A DNA stretch of 6,022 nucleotides from Wenzhouxiangella sp. (lineage in GTDB: Bacteria > Pseudomonadota > Gammaproteobacteria > Xanthomonadales > Wenzhouxiangellaceae), in contig SKIE01000282.1 of NCBI GenBank assembly GCA_007116585.1, forward strand, positions 1 to 6,022, read 5' to 3'. This document shows, in pieces, positions 1-6,022 of the stretch. Position 1 is the stretch's first letter; each line of letters opens with the position of its first letter. The position numbers and the translations under genes are program-made. Below the pieces are notes generated by a model that was not told where the DNA came from, made no database searches, and saw nothing but the letters and a program-made list of their open reading frames with translations.

Positions 1-7
1 CAGGATT

Positions 8-1018
8 TCAGACATAGTCGTCGCCCGAGCTGCTTAGAGAGATCTCGCCCTGCTCTTCGAGTCGGCGGGCGGCGGACAGGATTTCGCGCTGGGCCGTCTC
101 CACTTCGGAAACGCGCACCGGGCCCTTGGTCTCGAGATCTTCCAGCAGCATCTCCGAGGCGCGCTTGGACATGTTGTCGACGAACTTGTCGAGCAGGTCG
201 TCGTCGGCCCCTTTCAGGGCAACGACCAGCGTCTCGGTGCTGATTTCCCGCAGCAGCGTCTGAATGCTGCGGTCATCGACATCGAGCAGGTTCTCGAACA
301 CGAACATCTGGTCCTGGATCTGCTGGCACAGGGTTTCATCAGTTTCGCCAACGGTCTTGAGCACCAGTTGCTCATTGGCGCCGTCGACAAAGTTCAGAAT
401 TTCGGCAGCCGAGCGGATGCCGCCGACCATGGAAGACTTGACGTTTTCGCTACCGGCAAACTGGCGCTCCAGCACTTCGTCCAGTTCCTGGAAAGCCGAA
501 GGCGGAATGCCGTCGAGCGTGGCCAGGCGCATAATGACGTCCGGCCGAATGCGCTCAGGCAGCGACGCCAGCACCTCGGCCGCATTGTCGGCTTCGAGAT
601 AGGCGAGCACGATCGCGATGATTTGAGGATGCTCCATGCGGATCAGGTCGGCCACGCTGCGCGGATCCATCCACTTGAGATTTTCCAGGCCCTTGCTGTC
701 GCGCCCGATCAGAATCCGGTCGATCAGGTTGGCGCCCTTCTCGCCGAGCGCCTGACCGAGCACACGGCGGACGTAGTCGTGCGAGCCCACCCCCAGCGCG
801 GTCTGGTCTTCGACCGTGGTGACGAAGTCGTCGAGCACTTCTTCGGCCTGCTCGCGGTTGACCGCCTGCATCGCCGCCATCGCCGCGCCGATGCGCTGGA
901 CGTCCTTGGCGCCCATATGCTGCAGCACTTCCGAGGCCTGTTCCTCACCCAGCGACATGAGCAGGACAGCCGCGCGGTCGGCGCCGTCCATTTTTTCAGC
1001 CCGTTCAGCCACCCTCAT
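8..1018 (-). CDS. fliG: Flagellar rotor switch protein FliG
   Basis: FliG is the cytoplasmic rotor protein that couples the MS ring (FliF) to the C ring (FliM/FliN) and interacts with the stator to generate torque. The 336-residue product is close to the usual 331-340. An N-terminal FliF-binding domain spans about residues 10-105. The middle domain carries the FliM-contact motif EHPQ at 129-132 with Arg164, followed by the hinge Gly-Gly at 199-200. The torque-helix domain contains FENLLDVDDRSIQ (241-253). Using the offset of 5 from E. coli numbering, the stator-interacting charges K264, R281, D289 and R297 correspond to K269, R286, D294 and R302; D288 is replaced by E293, keeping the charge. 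The tail ends in DDYV, much like the enterobacterial DTYV. The start ATG at 1018 lies inside the last codons of fliF (14-nt overlap), suggesting translational coupling. A second in-frame ATG at 991 (Met10, MDGADRAAVLL) is possible; neither has a strong Shine-Dalgarno sequence. Family assignment is very secure. Confidence 0.98.
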   Translation of the reverse strand: MRVAERAEKMDGADRAAVLLMSLGEEQASEVLQHMGAKDVQRIGAAMAAMQAVNREQAEEVLDDFVTTVEDQTALGVGSHDYVRRVLGQALGEKGANLIDRILIGRDSKGLENLKWMDPRSVADLIRMEHPQIIAIVLAYLEADNAAEVLASLPERIRPDVIMRLATLDGIPPSAFQELDEVLERQFAGSENVKSSMVGGIRSAAEILNFVDGANEQLVLKTVGETDETLCQQIQDQMFVFENLLDVDDRSIQTLLREISTETLVVALKGADDDLLDKFVDNMSKRASEMLLEDLETKGPVRVSEVETAQREILSAARRLEEQGEISLSSSGDDYV

Positions 1019-2627
1019 TCACCCACTGTTTGACCACGCTGGCCACCCGCTTGGGGTCCTGGCTGGCCACGGAGCGCGCCGTCGCCAGCCGCTCCTCGTA
1101 GTTCGCCTGGCGTCTCGGCGACCCGCCACCGTCACTATCATACGCGCCTTCATCCGCCCCGAGCGCGGCCTGGTTGCTCGAGCTGGGCAAACTCAAAGTG
1201 CGCAGCGGCGGCGGCGCGGCCAGCGACTTCATCAGCGGGCGAACGACCAGCAGGATCAGGAGCAGCACCATGACCACGCTGGCCAGGGTACGGAAAATGC
1301 CGGCCACGTCGACCCGGTCCATCAGCCCCGGGCTATCGAACTCCACTTCATCACCAACGTCCAGCCCACGGAACGAAGACTGAACCACGCTGACCGAATC
1401 GCCGCGGTCCACGTTGAAACCCACCGCCTCGCGCACCAGCGCGGTCAGGCGCTCGATTTCCTCGTCGGAATACGGCTCCGCGCGCGTCTCTCCGTCTTCC
1501 GTGACCCTTGGCTGATCCACCACCACGGCCACGGACAGCCGGCGCAGATCGCCCGGCCCCGACTGGATATGACGAATCGTGCGGCCGATCTCGAAATTAC
1601 GCAGAAACTGGCGCGACAGCGGCACCGACGCCTGATCTTCATCGTTGTCAAGCATGCCGACCAGATCCTCGAGCATGGGCTGGTTGGCCAGCGCGCCGGG
1701 GACACCGCGGGCAGGGTCAAGCATCGAGCGAAGCTCGTCCGTCCCCTGCTCACTGCGAATGACCTGGTTATCCGGATCGAACAGTTCCTGGGTTTCCTGC
1801 AGGCTGGTGAAGTCCATATCCACCGCCACCTGGGCCCGTACCCGGCCCATGCCGACCACCGGTGCGAGCAGATCCTCGACGCGCCGGGCCAGGCGATCTT
1901 CCAGGCGATGGACAACACGATCGGCATCGTCACTGGCCCCATCCTGGGCGTTGCCGCGCTCGGCCGACAGCAAGGTGCCCTGCTGGTCGATGACCGAGAC
2001 CTGGGATCGTTCCATATCCGGCACGGAGGACGCGACCAGGTTGACAACGGCTTCAACCTGCCCCGGCTCCAGGCGCCGACCCTGGTGCAGTTCGAGCAGC
2101 ACCGAGGCGCTGGCCGGCTGGCGCTCGCGCACGAACACGGTCTGGCGCGGGATCGCGAGGTGCACCCGCGCGCCGCTGACAGCATGAATACTGGCAATTG
2201 TGCGCTGAAGCTCGATTTCCAGCGAGCGCTGGTAGCGGGCACTCTCCATGAACTGGCTTTCGGAAATACCGCCTGACTCATGCAGCATCTCGAAGCCCAC
2301 GCCGGCGCCGCGCGGCAGGCCTTCGGCAGCGAGCATCAGGCGGGCGTTGTGCACCTGGTCGGACGGCACCGTCACCACCCCGCTGCCGGCCTCATAGGTG
2401 TAGGGAATGGCTGCCGTATCGAGCGAGCGCACGACCTCGGCGGCATCGCGCTCGGTCAGGTTGCTGAACAGAACGCGCTCCGGCCCCTGGTGCGACCACA
2501 GCACAATGCCCACACCCGCCGCCACGGCGGCGGCCAGGCCGATCAGCAAGATCAGCTGGCGCAGGCCCGGCACGGTATCGAGCAGCGCCAGCGGCGAATT
2601 GGCCTGAACGGGATTTTGTGCAGCCAT
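1005..2627 (-). CDS. fliF: Flagellar MS-ring protein FliF
   Basis: FliF forms the MS ring in the inner membrane, the base on which the rotor, the export gate and the rod assemble. The 540-residue product is slightly shorter than the Salmonella (560) and Pseudomonas (about 598) proteins. A first membrane helix lies at about 23-45 (LRQLILLIGL...GIVLW). The periplasmic ring-building motifs follow: LFSNLTERDAAEVV (53-66), the segment around PSDQVHNARLMLAAEGLP (88-105), SESQFMESARYQRSLEIEL (122-140) and ASIHAVSGARVHLAIP (145-160). A second membrane helix is at about 445-465 (FRTLASVVMVLLLILLVV). The cytoplasmic tail has a low-complexity Ser/Gly/Asp linker (480-503) and ends in the conserved FliG-binding helices (510-540, YEERLATARSVASQDPKRV...). 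A purine-rich AGGGGAG (2644-2638) lies 10 nt before the ATG. The gene starts 35 nt after fliE and overlaps fliG, consistent with one transcript. Family assignment is very secure. Confidence 0.98.
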   Translation of the reverse strand: MAAQNPVQANSPLALLDTVPGLRQLILLIGLAAAVAAGVGIVLWSHQGPERVLFSNLTERDAAEVVRSLDTAAIPYTYEAGSGVVTVPSDQVHNARLMLAAEGLPRGAGVGFEMLHESGGISESQFMESARYQRSLEIELQRTIASIHAVSGARVHLAIPRQTVFVRERQPASASVLLELHQGRRLEPGQVEAVVNLVASSVPDMERSQVSVIDQQGTLLSAERGNAQDGASDDADRVVHRLEDRLARRVEDLLAPVVGMGRVRAQVAVDMDFTSLQETQELFDPDNQVIRSEQGTDELRSMLDPARGVPGALANQPMLEDLVGMLDNDEDQASVPLSRQFLRNFEIGRTIRHIQSGPGDLRRLSVAVVVDQPRVTEDGETRAEPYSDEEIERLTALVREAVGFNVDRGDSVSVVQSSFRGLDVGDEVEFDSPGLMDRVDVAGIFRTLASVVMVLLLILLVVRPLMKSLAAPPPLRTLSLPSSSNQAALGADEGAYDSDGGGSPRRQANYEERLATARSVASQDPKRVASVVKQWVNEGG

Positions 2628-2662
2628 GAGCGTGATTCTCCCCTGCTATCGGTCAGCAGCCA

Positions 2663-2980
2663 TCAGATCGGCATGCGCCGGATGTCATCGTACGCTTCGA
2701 CCAGTTTGTTGCGCACCTCCACCATCGCCTCGAACGACACCCGCGCCTTCTGCGTCGCGATCATCACGCTGGTCAGGTCGGTATCCGGCTCGCCGCGCGA
2801 AAAGGCCTGGGTCATTTCGCCGGCCACGCTCTGGTTCTCTGCTACCTTGTTGATCGATTGCGCCAGCAGATCGGCAAACTGCCCCTGGGGCGGGGCCTGC
2901 GTCGCTTCGGGCCCGGCCCCGGCTTGCGCCTGCAGCGCGCGCATCTGGGCCAACACCTGCTGAATGGCCATGTCACTCAT
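2663..2980 (-). CDS. fliE: Flagellar hook-basal body adapter FliE
   Basis: FliE is a small exported protein that joins the MS ring and export gate to the proximal rod. The product is 105 residues, the normal size (about 104-110). The N-terminal third is Gln/Ala/Pro-rich and variable (1-33). The conserved part begins at FADLLAQSINKVAENQ (35-50) and runs through DLTSVMIATQKARVSFEAMVEVRNK (68-92) to the typical end AYDDIRRMPI (96-105). There is no cleavable signal peptide, as expected for a substrate of the flagellar type III pathway. The chosen ATG at 2980 has AAGGAG (2995-2990) 9 nt upstream; Met4 at 2971 is a less likely alternative. It is the first gene of the fliEFG... unit, 42 nt after fleR, and sits directly downstream of a sigma-54 promoter embedded in the end of fleR, so its transcription is probably FleR-dependent. 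Confidence 0.97.
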   Translation of the reverse strand: MSDMAIQQVLAQMRALQAQAGAGPEATQAPPQGQFADLLAQSINKVAENQSVAGEMTQAFSRGEPDTDLTSVMIATQKARVSFEAMVEVRNKLVEAYDDIRRMPI

Positions 2981-2989
2981 CGCTCAATG

Positions 2990-2995
2990 CTCCTT
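2990..2995 (-). promoter_or_regulatory. Ribosome binding site of fliE
   Basis: A full AAGGAG on the minus strand lies 9 nt before the ATG at 2980, within the short leader that the predicted sigma-54 transcript would carry. It supports the 105-residue start over Met4. Confidence 0.7.
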
Positions 2996-3022
2996 GACCT
3001 CGTTACTGAGACTGCGAATGTG

Positions 3023-4387
3023 CTACCTGGTTTCTGCAAACTTCGGGCCAGCCTCACCCGGAATCGCCACGCCGGCCTCGCGCAATCGCGCCAGCTTGTA
3101 GCGCAGGGTGCGTGGACTGATGCCCAGCCGACGCGCCGCGCGCGTTCTGTGACCGCGCTCGGCGGCAAGGGCTGCGACAATCGCGCTCGATTCGCGCTCG
3201 GCGACCGTTTCTTCCAGCGTGCGGTCTGCGCGCGCTGGCGCCGGCGCACCGGCCATCTGCTCAAAGAACAACTCGTCAGGTCCAATCTCGCGACCCTGGC
3301 CCAGCAAGACCAACGCGCGCTGGATAACGTTCTCAAGCTCGCGCACATTACCCGGCCAGCGATGCTGTTCCAGCGCTTCAATAGCGTCCGACGACAGCGC
3401 CGGTGCCGGCCCTTGCCCGCGCCAGTGACGCTGCACGGCGCGCCGGGCAAGGGCGCGGATATCGCCCGGTCGGTCGGCCAGTGGCGGCAACGGCAACGGA
3501 AATACGTTGAGCCGATAATACAAATCTTCGCGAAAACGCCCCTCGGCCACGGCTGCCTGCAGATCGACGTTGGTGGTGGCGATGACGCGCACGTCAAGGG
3601 TTACGGTCTGGTTGCTGCCCAGGCGCTGAAGCTCACGCTCCTGGAGGACGCGCAACAGCTTGGCCTGCAGGCCCGGCTCCATTTCCGAAATCTCGTCGAG
3701 CAACAGGGTGCCGCCCTGGGCGGCTTCGAATTTCCCTACCCTGGCCTGCACCGCGCCGGTGAAAGCCCCCCTTTCGTGCCCGAACAGCTCCGCTTCAAGC
3801 ATGGACTCAGGGATGGCGGCACAGTTAAGGGCCACGAACGGCCCCGAAGCGCGCGCCGAGCGGCGATGGATGAAGCGCGCGTAGGCCTCCTTGCCGCTGC
3901 CTGAAGGCCCGCTCAGCAGCACGCTGACCTCGCTGGCCGCGACCCGCTCGGCCAGCGCCAGCAGACGGCGCGAAGCCGGGTCTTCAGCAATCAGTTCATC
4001 ACCCGCGGCCGACTGCTCTGCAAAGCGCCGGGCCAGTCGAATCAGGTCAGCGGCCTCGACCGGCTTGACCAGGTAATTCATGGCGCCCTCCCGAATCGCC
4101 TGCACCGCCTGCGGCACCGACCCGAACGCGGTCATCAGCACCACCGGCACGTCAGGATGCGCCCGGCGCAGGCGAGACAGCAGCTCCAGCCCGGTCCAGG
4201 GGCGCATCTGGATATCGGAAATCACCAGCGAGACCGAACGGCGCCCAAGCACCTCGAGCGCGGCCGGACCGTCAGCAGCCGCGGTGACAGCAAAGCCCTC
4301 CAGTTCCAGGGTATCGGTCAGAGCCTCGCGCAGCGGTTCGTCGTCTTCGACCAGCAGAATGTGAAAATCGTCTCGAATCGAGCTCAT
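3023..4387 (-). CDS. fleR: Sigma-54-dependent flagellar response regulator FleR/FlrC
   Basis: This is an NtrC-type activator that, when phosphorylated by FleS, remodels sigma-54 RNA polymerase at class III flagellar promoters. The 454-residue product has three domains. The receiver (about 8-122) has acidic residues E14-D16, phospho-acceptor D58, T86 and K108. The AAA+ domain (about 134-370) has Walker A GPSGSGKE (160-167), the sigma-54 contact loop GAFTGA (207-212), Walker B TLLLDE (227-232), candidate arginine fingers R286 and R292 in [10 protein letters not shown], and the sensor II motif WPGNVREL (344-351). A Fis-type helix-turn-helix lies at about 413-432 ([20 protein letters not shown]). 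The ATG overlaps the fleS stop as ATGA, with GGAG (4399-4396) 8 nt upstream. All catalytic residues are present. It is called FleR rather than a general NtrC-family regulator because of the paired PAS kinase and the fliE operon immediately downstream. The Vibrio name is flrC. Confidence 0.95.
   Translation of the reverse strand: MSSIRDDFHILLVEDDEPLREALTDTLELEGFAVTAAADGPAALEVLGRRSVSLVISDIQMRPWTGLELLSRLRRAHPDVPVVLMTAFGSVPQAVQAIREGAMNYLVKPVEAADLIRLARRFAEQSAAGDELIAEDPASRRLLALAERVAASEVSVLLSGPSGSGKEAYARFIHRRSARASGPFVALNCAAIPESMLEAELFGHERGAFTGAVQARVGKFEAAQGGTLLLDEISEMEPGLQAKLLRVLQERELQRLGSNQTVTLDVRVIATTNVDLQAAVAEGRFREDLYYRLNVFPLPLPPLADRPGDIRALARRAVQRHWRGQGPAPALSSDAIEALEQHRWPGNVRELENVIQRALVLLGQGREIGPDELFFEQMAGAPAPARADRTLEETVAERESSAIVAALAAERGHRTRAARRLGISPRTLRYKLARLREAGVAIPGEAGPKFAETR
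3035..3050 (-). promoter_or_regulatory. Sigma-54 (-24/-12) promoter for fliEFG, inside fleR
   Basis: On the minus strand the sequence TGGCCCGAAGTTTGCA matches the sigma-54 consensus TGGCACG-N4-TTGCW at all defined positions but one, with the invariant GG and GC at the correct spacing. It lies within the last codons of fleR (Ala-Gly-Pro-Lys-Phe-Ala). The predicted transcription start is near 3024, on the fleR stop codon, about 43 nt before the fliE ATG. In Pseudomonas and Vibrio the fliE operon is a sigma-54 class III unit activated by FleR/FlrC, which fits the position. I cannot identify the activator binding site. Confidence 0.85.
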
Positions 4388-5568
4388 GCGGTGGTCTCCA
4401 TGGAATGCGGGATATCTCGTCGAACCAGCGGCAGGCGCAGCACGAAGCGCGCGCCTTTGGGCCCGGACTCAGCCAGGCGCAGGCTGCCGCCGTGGGCCTC
4501 GGCCACGGATGCGGCCACGGCCAGGCCCAGGCCCGTGCCGCCGGGGCGACCGGACACAAAGGGCTCGAACAGCCGGCTTTTCAATTCATCAGCCACGCCG
4601 GGGCCGTTGTCGATGACCCAGATTTCCACCTGGGCCGCACCGCGCAGGCGCACCTGGACGGTCACTTCAACTTTCTTACCGCCGGCCTGAAAGGCGTTTT
4701 CAACCAGATTGCACAAGGCCCCCAGCAGGGCCTGCCGATCACCCTGCAAGTGCCCACGCACCCCTCCGCTGTCGATGCGCAGGCGGCCGGACGCACACGC
4801 TGTCCCGGCCAGCGAATCCTGCAGGCTGGTCAGCAATTCGCCAAGCGCCAGCGGCTCGGAGTGGCTGCAGCCGCCCCTGACAAAGCCGAGCATGTCGCGC
4901 GTCATGCGCTCCAGGTCTCGCAGCCGGGCCAGCAGCCTGTGTCCAAAGCGCTCGCGCTGATCCTCGGCAAGTTCTCGCGTGGTCAGATGATCGGCGTACA
5001 GCAGCGCCGAAGACAGCGGCGTGCGCACCTGGTGGGCCAGCCGGGCAGCCATTTCGCCCATGGCCGCCAGGCGCCGGTTCTGATCCAGTTCAGCGGCCAG
5101 GCGGCGTTGCTCGGTCACGTCGGTCAACAAAATGATGGTTTCACCGCGCTCGGCCACGCGACGACGCGCCAGGGTCAACTGAATGCGTCCATCCACGGTC
5201 AGCTCGGTGCCGTCGCCATTTAGCTCGTGACCCGAGCCTGCCAGCAGGTCTTCCCAGCGGCAGCCGTTGAGGCTGTGGCCCAGCCAGGCCCGGGCCGGGG
5301 CATTGCTCTGTCGGACCTGTCCGTCGCGGTCTACGACCACCACCCCGCCGGGCAGCGAATCCAGCAGGGTGCCCAGGCGCTCGGCCAGCTTTTCCTTTTC
5401 CGCGCGCTGGCGCTCCTTTTCCCGACGCGAGCGCGCCAGCTCCTCAGCCAGCCCGGCCGCGCGTTGCTCAAGGTCGCGGTAGGCGCCCGAGAGCTGCTCG
5501 GAGAGCTGATTGAAGGCGACAAAAGCCGACTCCAGTCGCTGTTGAGGGGTTTGGTCGTCTTTGCTCAT
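4384..5568 (-). CDS. fleS: Flagellar sensor histidine kinase FleS/FlrB
   Basis: FleS is the cytoplasmic kinase partner of FleR. The 394-residue product has no membrane segment. It starts with the family-typical stretch [20 protein letters not shown] (12-31), a charged coiled coil (about 30-66) and a PAS domain (about 62-155, with [18 protein letters not shown] at 68-85). The dimerisation/phosphotransfer helix has H-box [19 protein letters not shown] (177-195) with phospho-acceptor H179. The ATPase domain has N-box NLVENAFQA (287-295), G1 box DNGPG (320-324), F-box FEPF (334-337) and G2 GGTGLGLA (343-350). The frame stays open upstream to an ATG at 5706, but the ATG at 5568 is chosen: it has GAAAGG 6 nt upstream, it begins where FleS proteins usually begin, and the longer form would start upstream of the predicted sigma-54 transcription start near 5607. 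Its end overlaps fleR by 4 nt, implying coupled translation of the two partners. Confidence 0.95.
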   Translation of the reverse strand: MSKDDQTPQQRLESAFVAFNQLSEQLSGAYRDLEQRAAGLAEELARSRREKERQRAEKEKLAERLGTLLDSLPGGVVVVDRDGQVRQSNAPARAWLGHSLNGCRWEDLLAGSGHELNGDGTELTVDGRIQLTLARRRVAERGETIILLTDVTEQRRLAAELDQNRRLAAMGEMAARLAHQVRTPLSSALLYADHLTTRELAEDQRERFGHRLLARLRDLERMTRDMLGFVRGGCSHSEPLALGELLTSLQDSLAGTACASGRLRIDSGGVRGHLQGDRQALLGALCNLVENAFQAGGKKVEVTVQVRLRGAAQVEIWVIDNGPGVADELKSRLFEPFVSGRPGGTGLGLAVAASVAEAHGGSLRLAESGPKGARFVLRLPLVRRDIPHSMETTA

Positions 5569-5574
5569 TTCTGG

Positions 5575-5580
5575 CCTTTC
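5575..5580 (-). promoter_or_regulatory. Ribosome binding site supporting the fleS start at 5568
   Basis: The minus strand reads GAAAGG followed by 6 nt and then ATG. This is the site that favours the 394-residue form of FleS over the open frame beginning at 5706. Confidence 0.6.
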
Positions 5581-5617
5581 GAGCCGATCAACGCGTTTGG
5601 CGCGGTACGAGGGCGGG

Positions 5618-5633
5618 AGCAAAATTCGTGCCC
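5618..5633 (-). promoter_or_regulatory. Sigma-54 (-24/-12) promoter for fleSR
   Basis: On the minus strand GGGCACGAATTTTGCT differs from the consensus TGGCACG-N4-TTGCW only in the first base, and GG and GC have the required spacing. The predicted transcription start is near 5607, leaving a leader of about 39 nt before the fleS ATG at 5568. In Pseudomonas and Vibrio the equivalent fleSR/flrBC promoter is sigma-54 dependent and switched on by FleQ/FlrA. That activator is not in the window, and I see no clear binding site for it in the 92 bp between this element and hslV. Confidence 0.87.
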
Positions 5634-5651
5634 GCCAAGCTCCCGGCCACC

Positions 5652-5678
5652 CTTGCCACCGCGCTTTGGCGGCCCCAT
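5652..5678 (+). promoter_or_regulatory. Probable sigma-32 heat-shock promoter of hslV
   Basis: The plus strand has CTTGCCA (5652-5658), a 14-nt spacer and CCCCAT (5673-5678, followed by GT). The E. coli sigma-32 pattern is CTTGAAA, 13-17 nt, CCCCATNT; the -10 matches fully and the -35 keeps CTTG and the final A. The predicted start is near 5686, giving a leader of about 40 nt before hslV. The hslVU operon is a known sigma-32 target in E. coli, which supports the reading. A sigma-70 promoter in the same stretch cannot be excluded. Confidence 0.7.
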
Positions 5679-5725
5679 GTTCCCCGATTACCGCATTTGA
5701 ACTCACACCAGGATTCCGATTGGGA

Positions 5726-6022
5726 ATGGAACAATTTCATGGCACAACCATCGTGTCGGTCCGCCGCGGCAGCCAGGTCGTCATTGCCGGCGATGGCCAG
5801 GTCACGCTGGGCAATACGGTGATGAAGGCCAACGCGCGAAAGGTCCGCAGGCTTTATAAAAACAAGGTATTGGCCGGCTTTGCCGGGGCCACCGCCGATG
5901 CATTCACCCTGTTCGAACGGTTCGAGTCCAAGCTGGAAATGCACTCTGGCCACCTGACCCGAGCGGCCGTGGAGCTGGCCAAAGACTGGCGCACCGACCG
6001 ACTGCTGCGTCGCCTGGAAGCC
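5726..6022 (+). CDS. hslV: ATP-dependent protease proteolytic subunit HslV (5' part)
   Basis: HslV (ClpQ) is the threonine peptidase that forms the double-hexamer core of the cytoplasmic HslVU protease, fed by the HslU ATPase. The window ends inside the gene after 99 codons of about 180; there is no stop codon or frameshift before the edge. The translation starts [19 protein letters not shown]. The nucleophile is the first Thr of TTIVSVRR (T7), so MEQFHG would be a short propeptide removed on maturation; E. coli HslV has only Met there. Counting the mature Thr as 1, the conserved D17 (in GDGQV) and K33 are present as D23 and K39. Further family signatures are [16 protein letters not shown] (29-44), [20 protein letters not shown] (51-70) and [17 protein letters not shown] at the edge. 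The ATG at 5726 is assumed. An in-frame TTG at 5720 has AGGA at a better distance (6 nt, against 12 for the ATG) and would add only two residues. The gene is divergent from fleS and is probably heat-induced, given the promoter-like site upstream. Confidence 0.96.
   Translation, partial: MEQFHGTTIVSVRRGSQVVIAGDGQVTLGNTVMKANARKVRRLYKNKVLAGFAGATADAFTLFERFESKLEMHSGHLTRAAVELAKDWRTDRLLRRLEA

Noticed and set aside
816..2276. 486-codon open frame on the plus strand, opposite fliF and the start of fliG
   Set aside because: It is the complement of two clear flagellar genes in GC-rich DNA. The translation is rich in His, Arg, Gln and Ala with no recognisable domain, as expected of an antisense shadow frame.
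2981..3022. Possible terminator between fleR and fliE
   Set aside because: The 42-nt gap shows no GC-rich stem followed by a T run. It holds the fliE leader and ribosome binding site, so read-through from fleSR is likely.
2858..3904. 348-codon open frame on the plus strand, opposite fleR and the start of fliE
   Set aside because: It covers the AAA+ and DNA-binding regions of fleR on the other strand, crosses the fliE boundary, has no family features and no promoter of its own that I can see.
4742..4760. GGGCAC...TTGCA-like string on the minus strand inside fleS
   Set aside because: The GGGCAC and TTGCA parts are directly joined without the N4 gap, so GG and GC are not 10 nt apart as sigma-54 requires.
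4405..5223. 272-codon open frame on the plus strand, opposite fleS
   Set aside because: It is a shadow of the kinase domain of fleS, with composition bias and no motifs.
5588..5953. 121-codon open frame on the minus strand, opposite hslV and through the intergenic region
   Set aside because: hslV on the plus strand is unmistakable by sequence. This frame runs antisense to it and across both predicted promoters.

Overview
The window is GC-rich (roughly 60-65% by eye) and reads as part of a polar-type flagellar gene cluster of a gammaproteobacterium. The gene order fleS-fleR-fliE-fliF-fliG, all on the minus strand, is the arrangement known from Pseudomonas (fleSR) and Vibrio (flrBC). The flanking gene hslV is of gammaproteobacterial type, with a short N-terminal extension before the catalytic Thr like that remembered from Xanthomonadales and Chromatiales relatives. 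The lineage below class level is inference; no species can be named from this sequence alone.

Layout, read right to left along the minus strand: fleS (PAS sensor kinase, 5568-4384) overlaps fleR (sigma-54 response regulator, 4387-3023) by an ATGA. A 42-nt gap leads to fliE (rod/MS-ring adapter, 2980-2663), a 35-nt gap to fliF (MS ring, 2627-1005), and fliG (rotor switch, 1018-8) overlaps the end of fliF by 14 nt. The next gene, probably fliH, would start just left of the window. On the plus strand the right edge holds the first 99 codons of hslV (5726-6022), the proteolytic core of the HslVU protease, divergent from fleS.

The most informative parts are the control sites. A near-consensus sigma-54 promoter (GGGCACG-N4-TTGCT, 5633-5618) precedes fleS. 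A second (TGGCCCG-N4-TTGCA, 3050-3035) lies inside the last codons of fleR and points at fliE. Together they show the expected cascade: a master activator of the FleQ/FlrA class (not in the window) turns on fleSR, then FleS phosphorylates FleR, and FleR with sigma-54 turns on the fliEFG... basal-body operon. Facing the fleS promoter, 17 bp away, is a sequence resembling a sigma-32 heat-shock promoter for hslV (CTTGCCA-N14-CCCCAT, 5652-5678). Flagellar class III and heat-shock transcription would thus start back to back from one 157-bp intergenic region.

I see no mobile element, CRISPR array, RNA gene or broken gene, and no undescribed system. The interest lies in promoter architecture, start-site choice and the hslV neighbourhood.
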